DNA of 64,000 bases from Plantago major. Taxonomy: Eukaryota; Streptophyta; Magnoliopsida; Lamiales; Plantaginaceae. The stretch spans positions 2,574,012 through 2,638,011 of the forward strand of contig CM048841.1 of NCBI GenBank assembly GCA_026545765.1, in the 5' to 3' direction. A program made the translations under genes and the position numbers. The notes beneath the pieces were generated by a model. It searched no databases, was not told where the DNA came from, and saw nothing but the letters and a program-made list of their open reading frames with translations. This document shows positions 11,337 to 22,904 of this stretch, one piece after another (the stretch's first letter is position 1; each line of letters starts with the position of its first letter).

Positions 11337-11698
11337 TATCAGAAAAGATAGCGGAAGACATATTTTATGAAAATGTGTTTCTTGTATTTACAATCACTTG
11401 AATGACTTACATTTACAAGGTTCCTACTACTAGTATTTATAAGGAAGAATTTGGTATCTAAGAGACTCCTAACTAGGTTAACTGCATCTAAAAAATATAC
11501 AAAGATATACGAAGATCTTTAAGGATCTTTCTAAACTTAGTACTTCTGGACGCCAACAATGTTCTGTTGTAGCAACTGTTGTCATAACATTGAGTGTTAA
11601 CAACAACCAAATGTTCTTCCTTCATCTTCTATAACATTACACAGAACTTGGTAGTTATTTTCTTCTTCTTGGGATGTTTTTGTGAGATCATGACAACA
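11337..11698 (-). mobile_element. 5' LTR of the truncated copia element
   Basis: On the minus strand it begins 'tgttgtcatgatctcac' and carries a TATA box (TATAAATA, about 11436-11443) before the primer-binding site. The inner end is degenerate ('tatcag' in place of TG on the plus strand), so the exact border is approximate. Confidence 0.55.
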
Positions 11699-11757
11699 TT
11701 GCATCTTGATTTATTTTCATGTAGTTTCCTCTCCAGAAGGTTGCTCATACTTTTACA

Positions 11758-12859
11758 ATAATGTATCAACGGCGACTAAGTGTATTGCTGAAAAGAGATA
11801 CTCCAACTTCTTCGAAACCTCTCATCCCATATAAATATTTTCCAGTGGTTTCAGTTAGTCCTCCTCTACGCACTTTATTGTTCTTTGACATGAATGATCC
11901 GGACGTACGGGATCACAACCCAGATTTTTCCAGCTTGAAGTTGTCAAGGGCCATCCATTCTGAGAGCACCAAAACTAATGTTGACGACATTATAGAGCTT
12001 CTCCATTTGTGGTACATGCATTTCAATTCGTGCAGAGTGCAGCAATATCCCTGAATCAGTATCAAACCTCCAGAACTTGGAGACATTGATCATCAAAGCG
12101 GTTGGAGGTGAAATTGTTTTGCCACGTACTATTTGGAAAATGGTGAAATTGAGGCATTTGCATGTAGATGACCGTGCGACTTTCAGGGATGCACCGGAGA
12201 ACTCGTCCAGTCTGAAGAATTTGATAACATTTTCTACGCCGTTCATTGATTCTGGAAAAGCTAAGAACTTTTTCAGAAAAGTGCCTGATGTTCAGAAGTT
12301 GCGATGTATCTTGAATAATGAGCACGACAATGAATGTCACGACTTTGATTCCCTAGGTAAACTTACATCACTCAAGGCATCCTATTTTGGTAGGGTGAAA
12401 TCTCCAGGCCAGTTTAAGCTTCCTCTAAGCTTAAGAAAGCTTAGCCTCTCTGAGTTCCGTCTCGGATGGAGTGAAGTTTCAATCTTTCAGAAACTACCGA
12501 ACTTGGAGATCCTCAAATTACGTTCAGATTCTGTTGAGGATGAATCTTGGAGCATGGGAGATAATGGCGAGTTCCCTAAACTCAAAGTTTTGAAGTTAGA
12601 GAACCAGAATATAAAGACATGGATTAATGCTTCTAAAGAAAATTCCCCGCGCCTTGAGAAATTGGTTTTGGAGAGGTGCAAGCAGCTTGTGGAGATCCCT
12701 TCCGGTCTGGGATACATCGATTGTTTTAGAGACGGTGGAGGTTACCTGGTGCAGCCTCTTCGCAGCAAAATCAGCAAAGGAGATTGAAGAAGAACAACAC
12801 CAGGCTGGGAACTATTCGCTCAACGTACATATCTACCCTCCACAACTAGATCCTCAATA
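11758..12859 (+). pseudogene. LRR-only fragment of an R1-type NLR
   Basis: The segment aligns through its full length with 34091-35183 in the NLR gene, from the VMYQQRLSVLLKRDTP region to the PPQLD end, with high but incomplete identity. It lacks the array, coiled-coil and NB-ARC parts. It has at least two frameshifts: near 12010-12060 (extra bases beside 'gtacatgcatttc') and near 12723 (an extra t in 'tgttttagagac'). An in-frame extra proline codon is also present. Intervening frames still encode LRR motifs such as LRHLHVDDRATFRD. The left border coincides with the flank of a copia LTR. It is best read as a truncated, dead paralog. Confidence 0.85.
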
Positions 12860-14164
12860 ATCTTCCTGAGCAAATATGAATTTGTAAGTAAACTTTACCC
12901 TCTGTTTTGAACGTTTAGCATTTACTACTGACTGCCCTACTGCAAGATTGCTTGACATGCTTGTATTTGCTTTTTTAAATTAAAATGTTAAATCACATGA
13001 ATAATCAGTAAATAACTGGAATATTTACCTTTATGCTTTAAGGCATAAAACCATTATTTGTTCCGCATAAATGTACGTGTCCTCTACCCTTAGAAACTTC
13101 TAAACACACAAGTTTTTCTTCGGTCATCACATATTTAGTGATTGACATTCTGCAGATGCACGGAAGAGGCAAATGCACTAATAAAAGATGTTTGAACGAA
13201 ATATATATATATGTATACTTTGTAGTTTCTTGTGATGTTTTAGAAATAGGAATGTTATCGTTCTGCTCGTGATATTGGCATCTGCTTCTGTCAATCCAGC
13301 TGAAGTCAATTTAATACCACTTTGGACTCAGAATTAAATTACTCACAAAAGTTGTATGTTAATGACATGAAACTGCTCTCTTCTGGTTTGACATTTTCGT
13401 GTCCTATCAGCTGTTACAGGCATGGATCCGTGTGGAGTCGGACAGATCATCAGTTACTCAATGCTTCTGTCATTCAATGCAATCTGTGCAAGTTATGAAA
13501 CATAATGCCTTATGTTTTGCTTATGAGGTTAGAGATGCCTTATGGTTCTGACTTCTGCCATTGAATGCAATCTACTGATCCAATGCTCTATTTATCCTTC
13601 TTTGTTTGGAGTTTCATGTATTATTGAATTGAAATTATGTTTGTGAAAGTTCAGGAACATGTATGCAATCGAGCCGTGTGCTTGTTAAGTTGTTAGGCAG
13701 TTTTTTGGTGCTTTAAGTCCTCGCTGTTCGATCAAGACAATCCGTTAGATCAACTAACGATGACTGCTTCTACACTTTTCTGTTCGGGAAAGAGAATAAG
13801 AACTGGGAGAACAATTTCCTTTAAGCTTTTGTAGCTAATATCTTGTTAATAATTCATCCAATTCTTTTAGTGCTTTAGTCTTTGATTGCGAGATCTCTGA
13901 GATTGTTGATTGTAGATTGGCTTGACTGTAATTGTTTTGTGTAGCTTGTAACAAAGACAAGATATAGTGAATTTGGTGCGAAATCACCCGTGGATGTAGG
14001 TTCAGTTTCGAACAGAACCACGTAATTGCTGTGTTTATTTACTGCTATACCTGTGTGTTCATTGATCATGGTAATTCGAGCTGGTGTGGTGCTTGTGTTT
14101 CATTATAAATTTGGTGCAGCGTACCTCTTGATACTTTAATTATTATATTAGAGAGATGTTAAAC
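12860..14164. other. Gene-poor DNA 3' of the NLR fragment
   Basis: I see no conserved coding frame, RNA gene or terminal repeats here. The first hundred bases may be the old 3' UTR of the NLR fragment; it has no counterpart after the intact copy, where the sequence diverges at about 35188. Confidence 0.4.
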
Positions 14165-14900
14165 GCAGGACAATAAAATACTAAATGCAGGACAACTTGA
14201 ACATAATTAAACGTGAAGTCCATATAGAGCCAAATTTGCATTAATAGACTTCATATTTTGTATAATTACAACAAACAAGATACACTTTAATATAAATAAA
14301 TTAGAATAATAGGGTTGATGGTTTGTACGTTGACGAAATCAAACATGAGCGAAAATCTTATTGTAGAAGAGCCATATTTTAACGTGAGTGATAAAGAAAG
14401 TGAAGAAGAGCCACCACGGTATGAAGATGGTTATTTCCAAGTATTTATGTACTTATATCCGTTGTTTAAAGCTATTTTTACGTAAAAATTCGAGGAAAAA
14501 AGATGGTGTTTTTCGTGTTGAGTGCCGCCAAACCGTATATGGATATTGGCGCCCAACCCTAGAACCTTAATCAGCTAACTCACGCCCATATTCATGGCTG
14601 GTTATGCTACATGGCATTGAAAGTAAGCGCCACTAAGCAGGAACGGCTGTACATACTGTCGCCAGTATGTTTACTCATGGTTCTCTCTAGTGTCAAACTG
14701 CATTTTAAGTTTGTGGTTTTCTTCTTGTGATTTGAAAGCCTCTGGTTTTGTGACTGACTGTATTGACTTAGGGATTTTTAAAATTTAGGGCCGAAATGCC
14801 TAATTTGAAAAATAAATGTAGATACTTGATAATAATATAAATAGAGACTTAATGTGTAAATCCCTTTAAGTTGTCATATATTTAGTATTTTATGTCCTGC
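14165..14900. mobile_element. Small TIR element (non-autonomous)
   Basis: The left end (14165-14198, 'gcaggacaataaaatactaaatgcaggacaactt') matches the reverse complement of 14868-14900 with few differences. The interior of about 670 bp has no transposase frame. No target duplication was evident; the family is unassigned, possibly MULE-like. Confidence 0.5.
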
Positions 14901-14933
14901 ATTTAGTATTCATGTTATATTATCATGCGTATA

Positions 14934-15548
14934 TGTGGAGATAGATTGAATATTCAGTGAGAAGAAAACTTGAAGAAATGGAGTGTTGCAGCAACAGTTA
15001 AAGCAACATTTACAGTAACAGGAATGTTCTGTGTTAAGTTGCAAGAAGGAATAAAACAAAATAAGCTGGGAGAAAGCGTGTTTTCACTTAAGCTTGGTGA
15101 GGTGTCATTTCCTGATTGGCTGGTGTGGCGTGGTTTGACGTCATAAGGCAGGAATACGGAGTATAAAGGATTTTGCATGTTTACTGTAGCTGATTACGTT
15201 TATTCAACAATCAGAAAATCAACTGTCATCTTCTTCTTCCTCTCGTGTTCTGTTCTCAGTTTTCTGCTTCTCTGTAAATCGATATCGATTGGAGTTTTAT
15301 TGCATTGATTGTTGTAACATTGTAACGTTGATCAATAAAAGAATCTCTAGGTACTCCCGTGGATGTAGGCATTTGCTGAACCACGTAAATCATCGTGTTT
15401 TGATTGTTCGGAGTGTTTAATTGATTCTAGTTTTGATTTGTACAACTGTGGTTACAACTGTTGGTATAACATTCATTGTTGATTTGCTGTGGATCGAGTT
15501 GATTGATCATTGTTGTTAAGTGATTGGTTTAAAGAACTATACGCAACA
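14934..15548 (+). repeat. 5' LTR of the copia element
   Basis: Begins 'tgtggagatagattgaat' and ends 'ctatacgcaaca' (TG...CA). It matches 22287-22904 over its whole length with scattered substitutions and indels. 'ggagtataaagga' near 15160 is a plausible TATA region. Confidence 0.92.
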
Positions 15549-15566
15549 ATTGGCGTCGTCTGTGGA
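15549..15566 (+). other. Primer-binding site of the copia element
   Basis: 'attggcgtcgtctgtgg' directly follows the LTR. It is of the 'TTGGCGCCGTCTGTGG' type seen in many plant LTR elements rather than the initiator tRNA-Met site. Confidence 0.65.
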
Positions 15567-15590
15567 AAGTGTAATCAACTCAGAGCGGTT

Positions 15591-16892
15591 ATGGTGACAA
15601 TGGCAAGATTTGACATCGAGAAGCTTACAGAGAAAATTGGAGCAAAGATGGAGGTTATAGTGGTTCAACAGGGATTGGAGCAGGCGTTGCTTGGAGATGC
15701 CGGATTTCCTAAGGATTTTGATGAGGCTGAGAAGAAGCGCATCATAGGAAACGCAAGGAGCTCGCTGATTCTGTCATTGGGAGATAAAGCCTTGGTGGAA
15801 GTGATTAAAGAGAAAACTGCTAAGCCAGTCTGGGATAAACTGGAATCTCTTTATCATGTGAAATCTTCTACTAACAAGATGCATTTGAAGCAAAAACTCT
15901 TCTCATACAAGATGAGATCTGATAGATCAATCATTGATCAACTGGATGAGTTCAATAAGCTATGTATGGACATTGAATCTTTGGATATGAAGGTTGCAGA
16001 AAATGACAAGGCAGTGATATTGTTGAGCTCCCTACCCAAAAGCTATGAACACTTCATTGATTCTGTTGTAATGACCAAGCCAGATGATCTGACAGCTACA
16101 GATGTTGAAAAAGCATTGAGGAATAAAATGGATCAAAAGAGTGTTGGCAATCAATCTGATCCTGCAGCTGAGAGCTTGTTTGTCAAGCAATCTTGGAACA
16201 AACATCAAGCTGGTAGAAGCAAGATGACTGGCAAGCCTAAACAACAGAAGGAGTCAAGCTTTGGTGGGAATGACAAAACTGAGAAGAGAAAGTGCTTTCA
16301 CTGCAAGAAACCAGGTCACTTGAAGAAGAATTGTTTCTTGCTAAAGAGAGAGGAGAGAGGAGGAAAAGCACCAAAGCAAGGTGGAGCTAACACTGCAGAT
16401 CTTCCAGAATCCTCAAAAACTTCTGACAATGCTGAGGTACTCTCTATTACTGAATCTAAATGTGGTTTACATTGGATATTAGAATCAGGGTGTTCCTTTC
16501 ATATCTGTCCCATCAAAGAGTGGTTTGAGGATTTCAAATATGGAAACAGGGGAAATGTATTGTTAGGTGATGATAATGCTTATGGTATTAAAGGCACTGG
16601 TAACATAAGGTTGAGAATGCATGATGGTTTCATTAGGATCCTCACCAATGTTAGATACATACCTGCCTTGAAGAGGAACTTGATATCTCTAGGAACTCTT
16701 AATAAAATGGGATACAGGTATGGGTCTGAGAATGGTGTTATGCAAGTGATGAAGGGTAATACACCAGTTATCAAAGAAAATCTGATTAATGGTTTGTATA
16801 TGATGGAAGGGGAAGCAGTGTCTGGTATAGCCTCTGTTGTTTCAACCGTTGGTACAACTGTTGATGCAACATCTGATAAGACTGTGGCATGA
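15591..16892 (+). pseudogene. Copia gag and protease
   Basis: From ATG 15591 the frame encodes a UBN2-type gag (KPVWDKLESLYHVKS, LLSSLPKSYEHFIDS), then a CCHC zinc knuckle CFHCKKPGHLKKNC, then an aspartic protease. The protease active site reads WILESGCSFHICP where the family has LDSG, so the catalytic aspartate is replaced by glutamate. The frame is open to 16892, where a one-base shift cuts it from the GAG-pre-integrase domain (LWHERLAHISEKG). The upstream ATG at 15510 lies inside the LTR and is not used. Confidence 0.85.
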
Positions 16893-18175
16893 GAGGTTAG
16901 CTCATATCAGTGAAAAGGGACTAAAAGAGCTATCAAAACAAGACCTTCTAGGTGGTGATAAAGTGTCTAAGCTAAGTTTCTGTGAGAACTGTGTTCTGGG
17001 TAAAGCCCATAAAACAAGTTATGAAACTGGAAAGCACACCACTAAAGCACCCTTGGACTATGTGCACTCTGAGTTATGGGGGACTGCTAGGACTGAGACA
17101 TTGAATGGAGGAAAGTACTACATGTCTGTCATTGATGATTACTCAAGGAAGGTATAACTCATGGTGTTAAAATAGAAGGATGAAGCATTCTCTCAGTTCA
17201 GAGATTGGTTGATTGAGATTGAGAATCAGACTGGGAGGAAGCTAAGGTATCTCAGGACTGACAATAGGCTGGAATATCTATCAGAAGAGTTCAATGATTT
17301 CTGCAGGCAAATGTATAATCAGGCATAAGACTATACCAGGAACCCCTCAGCAAAATGGTGTTGCAGAGAGATACAATAGGACTATTCTGGAGAGGATAAG
17401 ATGCATGCTTATAAGTTCTGGTCTCTCAAAAGGATTCTGGGGAGAAGCTGCAAACATAGCATGTTATCTGATCAATAGAAGTCCCACTTCTGCTCTGAAT
17501 TTCAAAACACCTGAGGAAGTATGGTCTAATCATACTCCCATATATGATCAGTTAAAGGTGTTTGGGTCTTGTTCACACTAAACAAGACAAGCTGGATGCA
17601 AGAGCATTGAGGTGTGTTTCTGGGATATCCAACTGGTGTGAAAGGTTACAAGCTATGGAGTATTGATCAGAAGAAGTGCATATTGAGTAGAGATGTCACT
17701 TTCAATGAGAGAATTATGCCTCTCAAACCCCAGATCACATTAGGGACAAAGCCACAGGTGTCTTCTACAACTGATACAAGTGAAGATCATGATAATACCA
17801 AGATTGAGGTGGAGCAGGTATCTGACACTCAGGTACTTGATACTTTTGTACATGAAACTGGGGAATCTTCAGGCAATGTTGATCCAACTGTTACAGACAG
17901 AATAAGGAGAACTGGAAGGCAAGCACCTAACATGTATGGTTTTGGAAGAGTAGGGAAGTCATACATGGTCTCTTATGCTCTCAACATTGCAGAGGAGGTA
18001 AATTATGCAGAGCCAAATAGCTACCTTGAAGCAGTCACTTGTCAAGAGAAGTCCTTATGGATGTAAGCTATTCAGGAAGAGTTAGAATCTCTATACAAGA
18101 ACAATACCTGGAGTATTGTGTCACTGTACCAAGAAATACCAAGTTGGTAGGGTGCAAGTGGATCTTCAAGAAGAA
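16886..18175 (+). pseudogene. Copia integrase remnant
   Basis: Fragments in shifting frames: GAG-pre-integrase (LWHERLAHISEKG, CENCVLGKAHKTSY), start of the catalytic core (YYMSVIDDYSRKV followed by a stop), and the core end with PGTPQQNGVAERYNRTILE and FWGEAANIACYLINRSP. A further frame, 17614-18066, carries the integrase C-terminus (FLGYPTGVKGYKLW). The RT start GCKWIFKKN is reached at 18150-18175, where the solo LTR interrupts it. Confidence 0.85.
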
Positions 18176-19914
18176 TGTTAGGAAATTTGTTGGGAAATTT
18201 CTTGGGAAATTTGTTAGGAAATTTGTTAGATATTTTGTTAGAAATATCTGTTTAGATTTTGATCAGCAACATGATGACTTATCTTAGTCTCAGAAAGGTG
18301 ATTAGTACTCTTGGTTCACTTGAACATTGTAAAAGAGGAAACCCACTAAGTATGATAGTCTAGCTAATCTTGTATAGGATGTTAGGTCTCAAAATGTAAT
18401 TTTTATTTTATGAAGAGAAGACCAAGAAGAAGACATCCAAGCAGAACAAGCTCAACGACATTGAAGACTTGAAGAAACTGCACAAGATTACTTTCGCTTT
18501 TTGAGATACCTTAGCCAGATATCTTGAAGACACGAACAGTTTTAAACAAACTGTGTCACAAGAGATATCTGAGAAATAAAAGACCTATCTGAAAACAAGG
18601 AAAGTGTCCACAGATATCTATTCTCAGATACCTTGAGCATTAACCACATTTCTGAAAAAGAAATATATATATATATTGCAAACAAAGTTGTTTCAATAAA
18701 AGTGGTATCTGAAGATTGAAGATAAGGACGTGCAAAGAATCAGATAACACTAGTCTCTGATACAAAGCATAGTTCCGTTGGCACTACAGGACAAAAAGTA
18801 TAGTACAATGCATTTAATGCACGGACAGAGATGTCTGAATAAAAGCAACGGCAGCTTCTGAAGAAGAAGACAAAACCTGCTACAGTACTATACACAGATA
18901 TCAATAGTTCGAATTTGAGCCTAACGGATACTATTCAAACGGCACTCAAATTCATCTATAAATATCAACACTTAGACTGCTTGAAGAGACACACAACAGA
19001 CCTTGAACTGCATAAAAACGCTGAACATCTTACTCTCTCAAAGCAACTTACTTATCCTCAAAGCTTTCTGTTGCGACCAAAGCTTTTGATCTTGAGTAAC
19101 ACTGAAGTTCTAAGTGTCCTGATCCTAAACAAGCACAGCTATCTGTGAAAGAGTTGAAACGAAAGATTAAGTATCTGAGATTCATTCTCTTGAACATTTA
19201 TCTAAGACTTGGTCAAGAAAAGAACAAGATACCATACATTGAAAAGTGTATTAAGTATACTTGATTCACGAGCTATCGAATAACTGAATAAGTTATTAAA
19301 GAAGCTCATCGACAACTCAAACCAAAACCAACACCATAATCAAGTGGAGTATGTGAAGTACTTAGTTTGAAAAATCAGGGAACAACTCCAAGGTTACCGG
19401 AGTATAGGAAGTACTTGATTTGGGAAACTAGGGAATAACTCCAAGGTTATTGAGTATAGGAAGTACTTAGCTTGGGAAGCTAGGGAATAACTCAAAGGTT
19501 TCTGAGTACAGAAGTGCTTCATGTGAAAGCCGGGGAACAACTCAGGGGGAACATTTGGTTGGGAACCAATTGTTTAAGAATCTTAGAATAGGATTTTTGT
19601 AAGGAGAACTCAATTATCTATTCTAGTGAATTCTAGGTCTCTGGTAGACCGAAGTGGATTAGTTGGAGGATTACGCCACCTCCAGATACCACTATACTTG
19701 CTGTGTTATTTACCTTTCTGTATTTATATTTCAGCAACACACACACACTTTAACTGTTTCTGCACTTATCTTTATTAAGTCTTCCGCGCTCTGATTCTAA
19801 GTATCAGATATCTATTCAGATATCTGAGAAATAGTTTTTATCGACAAAAGTTTTAAAAGACTATTCCCCCCCCCCCCCCTCTAGTCTTTTACTTTGCCAT
19901 AATCTGGACCAACA
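18176..19914 (+). mobile_element. Solo LTR, family 1 (1739 bp)
   Basis: Begins 'tgttaggaaatttgttggg' and ends 'aatctggaccaaca', flanked by a perfect target duplication 'aagaa' (18171-18175 and 19915-19919). It interrupts the copia RT between WIFKKN and the [11 protein letters not shown] motif. It carries a C-run (about 19866-19879) before 'tctagtcttttactttgcc', as in SIRE/Maximus-type copia LTRs; that clade is a guess. A second copy, inverted, is at 39422-41174. Confidence 0.93.
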
Positions 19915-20867
19915 AAGAAGGGTGAAGCTGCAATTGGTGGAAAAGTGAGATTCAAGGCAAGGCTGGTGGCTAAAGGGTTCACTCAGAGAGAGGGCTTGGA
20001 CTACACAGAAATCTTTTCTCCTGTAGTCAAGCACACATCAATCAGGATACTACTGTCAATTGTTACTCAAAATGGCCTTTATCTTCAGTAGATGGATGTC
20101 AAGATAGCATTCTTACATGGGAATCTTGAAGAGAAGATATACATAAGAGTGCCAGATGGAGTAACTGTTAATAATGCAGATACAAAAGCTTGTTTGCTCA
20201 GAAAATCATTGTATGGATTGAAGCAATCTCCAAGATAGTGGTATAAAAGGTTTGATGAGTTTGTGACTTCAGTGGGTTTCAAGAGAAGCAACTATGATAG
20301 CTGCATCTATCAAGCTGGAAGACAAGATACATGTTTCTTATACTTGTTATTATATGTGGATGACATCTTGATTGCTGGTAAAAGCATGTCAATGATAGAA
20401 TGAGTCTCAACAAGGAGTTTGAAATGACGGACTTGGGTTATGCAAAGAGAATCCTTGGCATGGACATACACAGAAGTGAAGATCAACAGGTCACTACTCT
20501 TACTCAAGTGAGCTATCTATCCAAAGTCCTGGCCAAGTATAAGATGCATGAGTTAAAACCTGCATCTGTGCCTATAAATCAAAGCATAAAGGTTTCTAGT
20601 GCTCAATGTCCTACAACTGAATCAGAAAGGCTGAAAATGGAATCCATTCCATATGCAAGTGCAATTGGTAGAATCATGTATACCATGGTGTGTTGCAGGC
20701 CAGACTTGGCTTATTCCATTAGTGTCATTAGCAGATATATGAGCAATCTAGGCTATGCTCATTGGGAGACTGTGAAGGGTGTACTGAGGTTTATCAGGGG
20801 AACACAAGATCATGGACTGTATTTCAAAGTTGTAGAGCACACAAATCAACCTTTGGTAGGTTATGTT
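19915..20867 (+). pseudogene. Copia reverse transcriptase remnant
   Basis: Continues the RT split by the solo [44 protein letters not shown] and the catalytic YVDDIL are all present. It is broken by TAG codons before MDVK (20088) and after KQSPR, both at places where the family has glutamine, and by a frameshift near 20400. The frame 20400-20873 holds the RT C-terminal part through RPDLAYSISVISRYMSN. Confidence 0.88.
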
Positions 20868-21773
20868 TGTTGATACGGATATGTGTCCAATCCGTTAAGG
20901 GCGCCATAGAGCGTGTCCTAGAGCGCATCAAGGCTGAGATAGCCATTCAAAGCTAGTCTGACCTTCGAGTGGTCCGTCCTAAAGGAAACCATCTCAGGTC
21001 AACTAGTACTCACAAGTCAGCACGCCATTTCAGCTAGGTCCGACCAAGCTAGATGGATGACTTCCGAACCTGACAAAAGGTTACCTGGTCCTCCCAAGTA
21101 CCATAAACCGATCTAAGATGCTAAACGGACCGGACGAGAGAATCTCGGACGCCACCAGTACAGTAAGACCAAACGTATTTGACAGAACCACTGAGATGCT
21201 TCCGTGGAACTTTAAGGTCCGGACACCTTGAGTTACCCCAGGACAGAGTCAACCAATCATGCAGATCTGTCCGAGGAACTTACACGGACCCAACATGCGG
21301 AACAGTACTCTCAGAGGAAAAGGTCCAAACTACCCTCCCTGGCCCATTAACTAGTATTGGATTACTGTTTACCAAGGGGCCATGGGCCAAAGGTAGCATT
21401 GGTGTCCAAATCTGAGGCATACACTTGGCATCATCTTATGGGCCACTCCATAAGCATGATATAACTATAAATATAACTCAAGGTTCAAGACCTTGAGGTA
21501 AGTAAAATTCCCTAGGAAATTGTGCTATCCCCAAGTCATAAGCACACTTGATTTCATAACCTTTCCCACTACTATTGCATTGAGAGCTTTCAATTCTCCT
21601 TTGAGTAAAGCCTCCTTCCGGATTGACTTAGGCAATCCGGGTAACCCATTCTAACCCCCCCCCCCCCACTTAGTCCTTTCAGGTACTCTCGCTCGGACTT
21701 CAAGTTGGAGGCGGATCCTAGATTAGGTTACAGGTAGTAGTAGTATTGGTGTTTGAGGTTTTATCCCCCAACA
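20868..21773 (+). mobile_element. Solo LTR, family 2 (906 bp)
   Basis: Begins 'tgttgatacggatatgtgtcc' and ends 'gttttatcccccaaca', with a perfect duplication 'atgtt' (20863-20867 and 21774-21778). It splits the copia frame between the RT end and the RNase H start. It is rich in 'tccga', 'ggtccg' and 'ccggac' words and has a C-run at about 21656-21667. The sequence at 49341-50296 is a related LTR. Confidence 0.92.
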
Positions 21774-22240
21774 ATGTTGATGCAGGTTATGCTTCTAATC
21801 TTGATACAAGGAAGTCCAACACTGGATATGTTTTCACTCTATATGGAACTGCAATAAGCTGGAAGAGTTCTCAACAACATGTTGTTGCTCTCTCAACTAC
21901 AAAAGCAGAGTTTATAGCTTTGACAGAAGCAGTAAAGGAAGCTTTATGGTTGAAAGGATTGTTGGAGGAACTGGGAATCAGTCAGAGATCTGTTACTATC
22001 TATTGTGACAATCAAAGTACATTGCAGTTGGCTAAACATCAAGTGTATCATGAGAGAACAAAACACATTGATGTGAGATTGTACTACATCAGAGATGTGA
22101 TAGCTGAAGGAAGCATTAAGGTGGAGAAGATATATACCTTTGAGAATATGGTAGATAGTCTGACAAAGGCATTACCTGTTGCTAAGTTTCAGCTTTGTTC
22201 ATTGTTGATGAAAGTGCAGAAGGGAGTGCTCCAACCTTAG
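21774..22240 (+). pseudogene. Copia RNase H domain
   Basis: The frame has the hallmark copia RNase H motifs: the start DAGYASNLDTRKSNTGYVF, SSQQHVVALSTTKAEFIAL, CDNQSTLQLAKHQVYHERTK and HIDVRLYYIRD, followed by the usual C-terminus and a TAG stop at 22238. This domain is open but is cut off from RT by the solo LTR. Confidence 0.9.
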
Positions 22241-22273
22241 GAGTGTTTTGGAGTGCCAGAGATGAATTCAATT

Positions 22274-22286
22274 TAAGGTGGAGATT
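22274..22286 (+). other. Polypurine tract of the copia element
   Basis: 'taaggtggagatt' directly precedes the 3' LTR, the usual position and composition of a copia PPT. Confidence 0.75.
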
Positions 22287-22904
22287 TGTGGAGATAGATT
22301 GAATTCAGTGAGAAGAAAACTTGAAGAAATGAAGGAGTGTTGCAGCAACAGTTAAACAAACATTTACAGTAACAGGATGTTCTGTGTTAAGTTGCAAGAA
22401 GGAATAAAACGTAATAAGCTGGGAGAAAGCGTGTTTTCACTTAAGCTTGGTGAGGTGTCGTTTCCTGATTGGTTGGTGTGGCGTGGTTTGACGTCATAAG
22501 GCAGGAAGACGGAGTATAAAGGATTTTGCGTCTTTACTGTAGCAGATTACGTTTATTCAAGAATCAGAAAATCAACTGTCATCTTCTTCTTCCTCTCGTG
22601 TTCTGTTCTCAGTTTTCTGCTTCTCTGTAAATCGATATCGATTGGAGTTTTATTGCATTGATTGTTGTAACATTGTAACGTCGATCAATAAAAGAATCTC
22701 TGGGTACTCCCATAGATGTAGGCATTTGTCGAACCACGTAAATCATCGTTTTTTGATTGTTCGGAGTGTTTGATCGATTCTGGTTTTGATTGTTTGTACA
22801 ACTATGGTTACAACTGTTGGTATAATATTCATTGTTAATTTACTGTGAATTGAGTTGATTGATCATTGTTGTTAAGTGATTGGTTTAAAGAACTATACGC
22901 AACA
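22287..22904 (+). repeat. 3' LTR of the copia element
   Basis: Begins 'tgtggagatagattgaat' and ends 'ctatacgcaaca', followed by 'gtatc', one base different from the left flank 'gtata'. Confidence 0.92.

Larger units (their letters stand above)
9285..11698 (-). mobile_element. 5' part of a Ty1/copia retrotransposon
   Basis: On the minus strand the order is LTR (11698-11337), tRNA-Met type primer-binding site (11336-11325, TGGTATCAGAGC), gag, protease remnant and GAG-pre-integrase domain ending near 9287. Integrase core, RT, RNase H and the 3' LTR are missing, so the element was truncated. It lies directly beside an NLR fragment that starts at about 11758. Confidence 0.8.
14934..22904 (+). mobile_element. 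Complete but decayed Ty1/copia element
   Basis: Both LTRs (14934-15548 and 22287-22904), the primer-binding site, gag, protease, integrase, RT, RNase H and purine tract are present in copia order. The flanks 'gtata' (left) and 'gtatc' (right) are a near-perfect 5-bp target duplication. The interior holds two younger solo LTRs, one splitting integrase from RT and one splitting RT from RNase H. Frameshifts and amber stops have killed the polyprotein. LTR differences include several small indels, so the insertion is not very recent. Confidence 0.92.

Noticed and set aside
14388..14570. 60-codon basic frame inside the TIR element
   Set aside because: Short, lysine-rich and without similarity to any transposase I know.
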